From: a virus
Length of the DNA: 24,075 bases
IMG/VR virus record: IMGVR_UViG_3300007735_000511
Coordinates: 1 to 24,075 of that record
Strand: one strand, 5' to 3'
Numbering within the stretch: position 1 is the first letter of the stretch; the number at the start of each line of letters is the position of its first letter. Positions 20,902-24,075 of this stretch are shown piece after piece. The notes beneath the pieces are model-generated. The model did no database searches and was not told the origin of the DNA. It worked only from the letters and a program-made list of their open reading frames with translations. Made by a program: the position numbers and the translations under genes.

Positions 20902-21935
20902 GCGACGACTTGGACAACATCGACGACGACGTGCAGCGGGCCCGGGCGGACAGCCTCGCCGACGAGATCGGCCGGCTCCGCAAGATCATCGCCGGGCAGC
21001 AAGCTCAGATCGACACGCTGGAACGTCTCGCCGACTATTCGGGGCGGGCCCTCACCGTGCCGAAATGGCTGTCTCGGAAGCCGAAGAAAGCCGACAAGGT
21101 TGCGACTCTCGTCACGATCCTCTCCGACTGCCATTTCGACGAGGTGGTGAACCCCGCCGAGATCGACGGGCGCAACGCCTACAACCGCCGCATCGCCGAG
21201 CTGCGCCTCGAACGGTATTTCACCGGTGTGATCCATCTCGCCCAGGACTACCTCACCGGCATGACCTACGACGGCGTCGTGCTGATGCTGGGTGGGGACC
21301 TCATCTCGGGCGACATCCACGAAGAACTGCAAGACACGAACGACGCCCAGACGCTCGACACCGTCCTGTTCTGGTCGGGACGGATCGCCGCGGGCATCGA
21401 ACTGCTCGCCGACACCTACGGACGTGTCCATGTGCCCGTCGTCGTCGGCAACCACGGCAGACGGTCCCGTAAGCCCCGGGCGAAAGGCCGCGCTCGAGAC
21501 AACTTCGACTGGATGATCGGCCAGCTCGTCGCCCGCCACTTCCACGCCGACCCCCGAGTCACATTTCAGATCCCCGACGGCACCGACGCCCTCGTCCGAA
21601 TCCACGACACCACCCTGCTCCTCACCCACGGCGACCAGGTGTCGGGCGGCGGCGGCATCGGAGGAATCTGGCCGCCGATCATGCGAATGATCGCCAAGAA
21701 ACGAACCCGCCACCAGTTCGACGCCGTGGTCATGGGCCACTGGCACCAACTGCTGATGGCCCCCAGCGCCGGCGTGATCGTAAACGGCAGCGTCAAAGGC
21801 GAAGACGAGTACTCGGCCGTCATGAACTTCGCCCCCGAACGGGCCCAGCAGGCCCTGTTCACCGTGGCTCCGGGCCGCGGCGTGACGTTTTCGGCTCCGG
21901 TGTTCTGCGACGACCGAGCGAAAGAAGGCTGGTGA
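20892..21935 (+). CDS. Calcineurin-like metallophosphoesterase
   Basis: A 347-residue metal-dependent phosphoesterase or nuclease. All five family metal motifs are present: D79-x-H81 (LSDCHFDE), GGD136 (LGGDLISG), GNH187-188 (VVGNHGRRS), H246 (LTHGD) and GHWH 282-285. The N-terminal 55 residues are charged and helical (ADEIGRLRKIIAGQQAQIDTLERL in parts), probably a coiled coil for dimerisation. Substrate cannot be deduced; related phage enzymes are annotated as Mre11-like or unknown phosphatases. ATG 20892 follows GGGGAG (20879-20884). The location right after lysis genes and with an HTH protein differs from DNA-replication clusters. Confidence 0.85.
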   Translation: MPLSDDLDNIDDDVQRARADSLADEIGRLRKIIAGQQAQIDTLERLADYSGRALTVPKWLSRKPKKADKVATLVTILSDCHFDEVVNPAEIDGRNAYNRRIAELRLERYFTGVIHLAQDYLTGMTYDGVVLMLGGDLISGDIHEELQDTNDAQTLDTVLFWSGRIAAGIELLADTYGRVHVPVVVGNHGRRSRKPRAKGRARDNFDWMIGQLVARHFHADPRVTFQIPDGTDALVRIHDTTLLLTHGDQVSGGGGIGGIWPPIMRMIAKKRTRHQFDAVVMGHWHQLLMAPSAGVIVNGSVKGEDEYSAVMNFAPERAQQALFTVAPGRGVTFSAPVFCDDRAKEGW

Positions 21936-21939
21936 TCTG

Positions 21940-22143
21940 ATGGACGACCTAGACCGTCCGGTCCCCGAGGGGATCGAAGCCCATGCGGCGCAGCTGCGCC
22001 AGACCGCCTACCTGTGCGGCACGTTCTGGCGCGCCCTCCTCGACGCCGGGATCCCCGCCCATCTGGCCGACGACCTGGTCCGCACCTGGTTCGACGACAC
22101 CGCCGACATCGAAGCGTCGATCCTCGACATCGAAGATGACTGA
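21940..22143 (+). CDS. Small acidic helical protein of unknown function
   Basis: A 67-residue acidic protein beginning at ATG 21940 a few bases after the phosphoesterase stop. It looks wholly helical: EGIEAHAAQLRQTAYLCG, FWRALLDAGIPAHLADDLV and RTWFDDTADIEASILDI. The pattern of a hydrophobic helix followed by G-I-P-x-x-L-A-x-x-L resembles small phage proteins of unknown function. No motif points to a job. Its last bases overlap the next gene by eight. Direct coupling and similar composition suggest that both belong to one short operon with the phosphoesterase. Confidence 0.55.
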   Translation: MDDLDRPVPEGIEAHAAQLRQTAYLCGTFWRALLDAGIPAHLADDLVRTWFDDTADIEASILDIEDD

Positions 22144-22414
22144 CGCCGGGGGAGCGGCGCGCGGCCGGGGGGCGCGCCTCACCGACGAGCGCGGCAAGCG
22201 GTACGGGCATCCCCAGGAGAACTTCGCTCGGATCGCCGGGATCTGGCAGGTGATCTTCGGGATCGACGTGACGCCCGAGCAGGTCGGTCTGGCGATGCTG
22301 GGCGTGAAACTTGCCCGCTTGGTCGAAACGCCCGACGATCCGGATTCGTTGGCGGACCTGGCCGGCTACGCCGCCACCCTCGAGCTGCTCGCCGGACGGC
22401 AACCCACTGTGTGA
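22136..22414 (+). CDS. DUF6378-like phage protein
   Basis: A 92-residue protein beginning at ATG 22136, inside the end of the previous gene. From about residue 17 it matches the pattern I associate with DUF6378: ERGKRYGHPQENFARIAGIW, then VTPEQVGLAMLGVKLARL and DSLADLAGYAATLELL. That is, D/E-R-x-x-x-YG, a tryptophan, K-x-A-R and D-S-x-x-D-x-x-G-Y. The layout of acidic and basic helices recalls MazG-like nucleotide pyrophosphohydrolases, but the metal-binding EExxD motif is not present. Function is unknown. It is the last gene before the terminator at 22563. Confidence 0.65.
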   Translation: MTDAGGAARGRGARLTDERGKRYGHPQENFARIAGIWQVIFGIDVTPEQVGLAMLGVKLARLVETPDDPDSLADLAGYAATLELLAGRQPTV

Positions 22415-22562
22415 CTCCAGTATGCTCTCAGACGGCCCAGAAGGGCCCTAGAAGCGATTCGGTACGTATGGGGAGGCTATGACGCCTAAACCCCGGATCG
22501 GAGGCTTCTGGGGCCTGCCAGCCGTAATGCCGGTTTCACGCGCTTGACATTCCCGGTTTCGG
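22415..22562. other. Non-coding stretch after the late operon
   Basis: No gene is convincing here. A five-pair hairpin GGCCC-AGAA-GGGCC occupies 22434-22447. A 22-codon frame from ATG 22479 ends at 22547, but its GGGAGG is only two bases from the ATG. A TTGACA-like word at 22544-22549 has no matching -10. The stretch leads into the terminator. Confidence 0.4.
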
Positions 22563-22590
22563 CCCCGCCTCGAGCGGGGTCGTTTTCCGT
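22563..22590 (+). terminator. Rho-independent terminator
   Basis: CCCCGC (22563-22568), loop CTCGA, GCGGGG (22574-22579), followed by TCGTTTTCCGTTTT: a six-pair all-GC stem with a U-rich tail. It ends rightward transcription of the late/accessory operon before the att-integrase region. This is the only classical intrinsic terminator I found in the window. Confidence 0.75.
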
Positions 22591-22611
22591 TTTCGGATCC
22601 ATTCGTTGTCC

Positions 22612-22712
22612 ATTCCACGGGATGGAATCAGAGTCGGCTTAGGCGGCGGATAGTTATCACCAAACGCCGGAATCCCGTCACTGGAGGCCAATCGTGGAAC
22701 CTAGCGATAACT
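22612..22712. repeat. Palindromes beside the att-like site (possible recombination arm sites)
   Basis: ATTCCA (22612-22617) and TGGAAT (22623-22628) form a perfect six-pair repeat around CGGGA. AGTTATC (22652-22658) recurs inverted as GATAACT (22706-22712). Both lie 30-130 bases left of the att-like core. They could be arm-type integrase or excisionase sites, or chance; no consensus can be derived from one copy. Confidence 0.3.
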
Positions 22713-22719
22713 CGGAAAA

Positions 22720-22778
22720 CTGTCTCTGTCGTTCTGCAAAACCCTGGACGCGGGTTCAATTCCCGCCACCGCCTCTCC
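22720..22778 (+). other. Putative attP: fragment matching the 3' end of tmRNA (or tRNA)
   Basis: Within 22745-22777, TGGACGCGGGTTCAATTCCC and GCCACCGCCTC reproduce a T-arm and acceptor 3' strand: stem GCGGG/CCCGC with the seven-base loop TTCAATT. GGACGCGGGTTCAA is identical to the same part of E. coli tmRNA as I recall it, so ssrA is the likeliest target, with tRNA as the alternative. The 5' half of such an RNA is not present, so this is not a functional RNA gene. It lies just left of the integrase gene, the usual place for attP; on integration it would rebuild the 3' end of the host gene. The exact core boundaries cannot be fixed without the host sequence. Confidence 0.65.
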
Positions 22779-22901
22779 AAAAGCCCTTGTAGTTGGCTGG
22801 TAATCGGGCTTCCGGTGTGGCAGGCTCTCCATACCGCTCCCCGGATCCAGCCTGGATCCATCCTCTGGGACGGTGTGCCCGCCGCCGCAGATTGGAGCCC
22901 C

Positions 22902-24023
22902 GTGATTCGTCGTCGTGGCAGCAGTTGGATCGTCCAGGTGTATCTGGGGCCCGATCCGCTGACCGGACGGAAGCGTTTCAAGTCCCGCAGCGTCCCCGCC
23001 GGTAAAGAAACGAAGCCGCCGAAAGCCGTCCGGGACCTCGAGATCAAGATGAAGGCCCAGGTGATGCGGGGCGAGCTCCAGCCGTCGGCGACCACCGTCG
23101 GCGAGCTGATGGCTCTCGAACTGGAGTTCGGCAAGGGCTCCTGGTCGCCGTGGACGTACGCCGGCTACGAGTCCAAGGCCCGCCTGTACATCGTCCCGGC
23201 GCTCGGTTCCGTGCGGTTGAACAAGTTGACCGTGGCGAAGATCGACCAGCTGTACCGAGATCTCGAGGCGCGGGGGTTGTCTCCTCAGACGATCCGGCAC
23301 GTTCACGTCGTTCTTCGCAAGTCGCTGGATCGGGCCCGCCGGTGGGGATGGATCGTGGCGAACCCGGCGGCGGATGCGACCCTGCCGAAAGTGGTGACGA
23401 AACCGATCCGTCCGCCGTCGCTGGACGAAGTCGCCCAGTTGGTCGAAGCTGCCGGCGACGACCTGGCCGACGCCATCGTCTTGGCCCAGCACACCGGAGC
23501 CCGCCGGGGTGAGCTCTGCGGCCTGCGCTGGTCCGACATCGACCTTGACCTCGACCCGGCCCGACTGGTCATCCGGAGGTCGATCGTCGATCGCACCGCC
23601 GACAACATCGTCGTGAAGGGCACGAAGACCAACAAGTCCCGAGCGGTCCTGCTCGGCCCGACCGTCGCCGACCGCCTGCGGACCCGCCGGGCGCGCATGG
23701 AAGACATCGCCGCCACGTTCGGCACCCAGCTGGTGGACGACGCCTACGTCCTGTCTGAATCGGTCGACGGCTCCGAACCCCTGAAACCCAATCTGATCAC
23801 CGGGCGGTTCACGAACCTGACGAAACGGTTGGGCATCCACACCCGATTCCACGATCTGCGCCACGCCAACGCCACGGCGCTGCTCCAGGCCGGCATCCCG
23901 GTGAACGATGTTGCCCAACGGCTGGGACATGCCAGCGTCCGCATGACCTTGGACGTGTACGGCCACGCCTCCGAGAACGTGGCGGCCGCCTGGGTGTTCG
24001 AGCCACAGAATCGACCCGATTAG
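22902..24023 (+). CDS. int: Tyrosine recombinase (phage integrase)
   Basis: Catalyses attP x attB integration and, with an excisionase, excision. The 373-residue product starts at GTG 22902 (TTGGAG at 22892-22897); the frame is open further upstream, but IRRRGSSWIVQVYLGPDPLTGRKRF (read in parts) is a typical integrase N-terminus. The arm-binding domain is followed by a SAM-like core-binding domain (VGELMALELEF to about 155) and the catalytic domain, with R201 (HTGARRGE), K near 239 (VVKGTKT), H317 and R320 (FHDLRHANAT), H343 (LGHASVRMT) and nucleophile Y353 (LDVYGH). All active-site residues are intact. The gene lies 124 bases right of the putative att core. Confidence 0.94.
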   Translation: MIRRRGSSWIVQVYLGPDPLTGRKRFKSRSVPAGKETKPPKAVRDLEIKMKAQVMRGELQPSATTVGELMALELEFGKGSWSPWTYAGYESKARLYIVPALGSVRLNKLTVAKIDQLYRDLEARGLSPQTIRHVHVVLRKSLDRARRWGWIVANPAADATLPKVVTKPIRPPSLDEVAQLVEAAGDDLADAIVLAQHTGARRGELCGLRWSDIDLDLDPARLVIRRSIVDRTADNIVVKGTKTNKSRAVLLGPTVADRLRTRRARMEDIAATFGTQLVDDAYVLSESVDGSEPLKPNLITGRFTNLTKRLGIHTRFHDLRHANATALLQAGIPVNDVAQRLGHASVRMTLDVYGHASENVAAAWVFEPQNRPD

Positions 24024-24075
24024 GCAACAAATGCACATCTCGCCTGAAACCGGTTGACGGGGGGGGGGGGGGGGT
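24024..24075. other. Window end with G16 homopolymer
   Basis: After the integrase stop come 35 ordinary bases and then sixteen G (24059-24074) and a final T. Such a run at the very end of a sequence is commonly a two-colour sequencing or assembly artefact. I see no gene or signal here. Confidence 0.55.

Noticed and set aside
21430-21445. Further copies of the TGTGCCCG loop word, at about 21434 and 22874
   Set aside because: The first is inside the phosphoesterase gene without flanking complementarity; the second, upstream of the integrase, has only three possible stem pairs. They do not match the paired element at 4323 and 12046.
22479-22547. Mini-gene of 22 codons (MTPKPRIGGFWGLPAVMPV...) before the terminator
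   Set aside because: The purine run GGGAGG ends only two bases before the ATG, too close for a normal start, and nothing else supports it.
22544-22549. TTGACA promoter -35 word
   Set aside because: No -10-like hexamer lies 16-18 bases downstream; that position falls inside the terminator stem.
22720-22778. A complete tRNA or tmRNA gene
   Set aside because: Only the T-arm and 3' acceptor strand are present; no matching 5' acceptor, D-arm, anticodon arm or tag reading frame is found upstream.
22701-24038. Minus-strand frame of 445 codons opposite the integrase
   Set aside because: The integrase on the + strand has all catalytic residues; the antisense product has shadow composition and spans the att-like site.
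1-24075. CRISPR array, insertion sequence or toxin-antitoxin pair
   Set aside because: No regularly spaced direct repeats, transposase motifs with terminal repeats, or typical two-gene toxin pair were seen.

Overview
The window reads as most of the late (virion) half of a high-GC tailed phage with an HK97-type head and a long non-contractile tail (siphovirus-like), plus its integration module. The host is probably an actinomycete-type bacterium (Actinomycetota). That rests on the strongly GC-rich third codon positions, heavy use of GTG starts and TCG serine codons, an r1t-type holin, and a run of small genes after lysis (zinc ribbon, HTH, calcineurin-like phosphoesterase, DUF6378-like) of a kind I associate with actinophages. 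I cannot name the genus. Almost every gene is on the + strand, and most are joined by ATGA, TGATG or GTGA overlaps, so long polycistronic late transcripts are likely.

Layout. 94-5634 is the head module: large terminase, a 53-residue membrane protein, portal, a prohead protease with an extra N-terminal domain and a possible nested scaffold, and the major capsid protein (MCP). 5635-5807 is a gene-free gap packed with stem-loops. 5808-12032 is the standout region: a small unknown gene followed by five apparently soluble glycosyltransferases and one sugar-nucleotide epimerase. These are interleaved with two neck genes (head-tail connector and a tail-terminator-like protein). 12091-18975 is the tail: tail tube, assembly chaperone with a probable -1 frameshift product, HK97 gp10-like protein, tape measure (590 aa), a virion protein, a 647-residue minor tail protein carrying a LamG-like insertion, a cysteine-cluster protein and a C1q-like candidate receptor-binding protein. 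18975-20439 is lysis: holin, an amidase endolysin with an unusual lectin/propeller-like tail, and a second small membrane protein. 20456-22414 holds five small accessory or DNA-metabolism genes. 22415-24023 has a terminator, a putative attP that matches the 3' end of a tmRNA (or tRNA) gene, and a tyrosine integrase.

Main idea. The glycosyltransferases sit between the MCP gene and the tail tube gene, are translationally coupled to neck genes and lack membrane segments. The simplest reading is a phage-encoded pathway that glycosylates its own virion proteins. The MCP and tail tube genes also share a nearly identical 5' stem-loop: the same 8-nt loop, with a stem that differs by compensatory base pairs. 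This is a candidate new cis-regulatory RNA element.

Missing from the window are a recognisable small terminase, repressor/Cro, excisionase and replication genes. Because the att-like site is internal, with phage genes on both sides, this is more likely free or packaged phage DNA (attP) than an integrated prophage. The window ends in a G16 run that looks like a contig-end artefact. All assignments come from reading the sequence; no database search was done.
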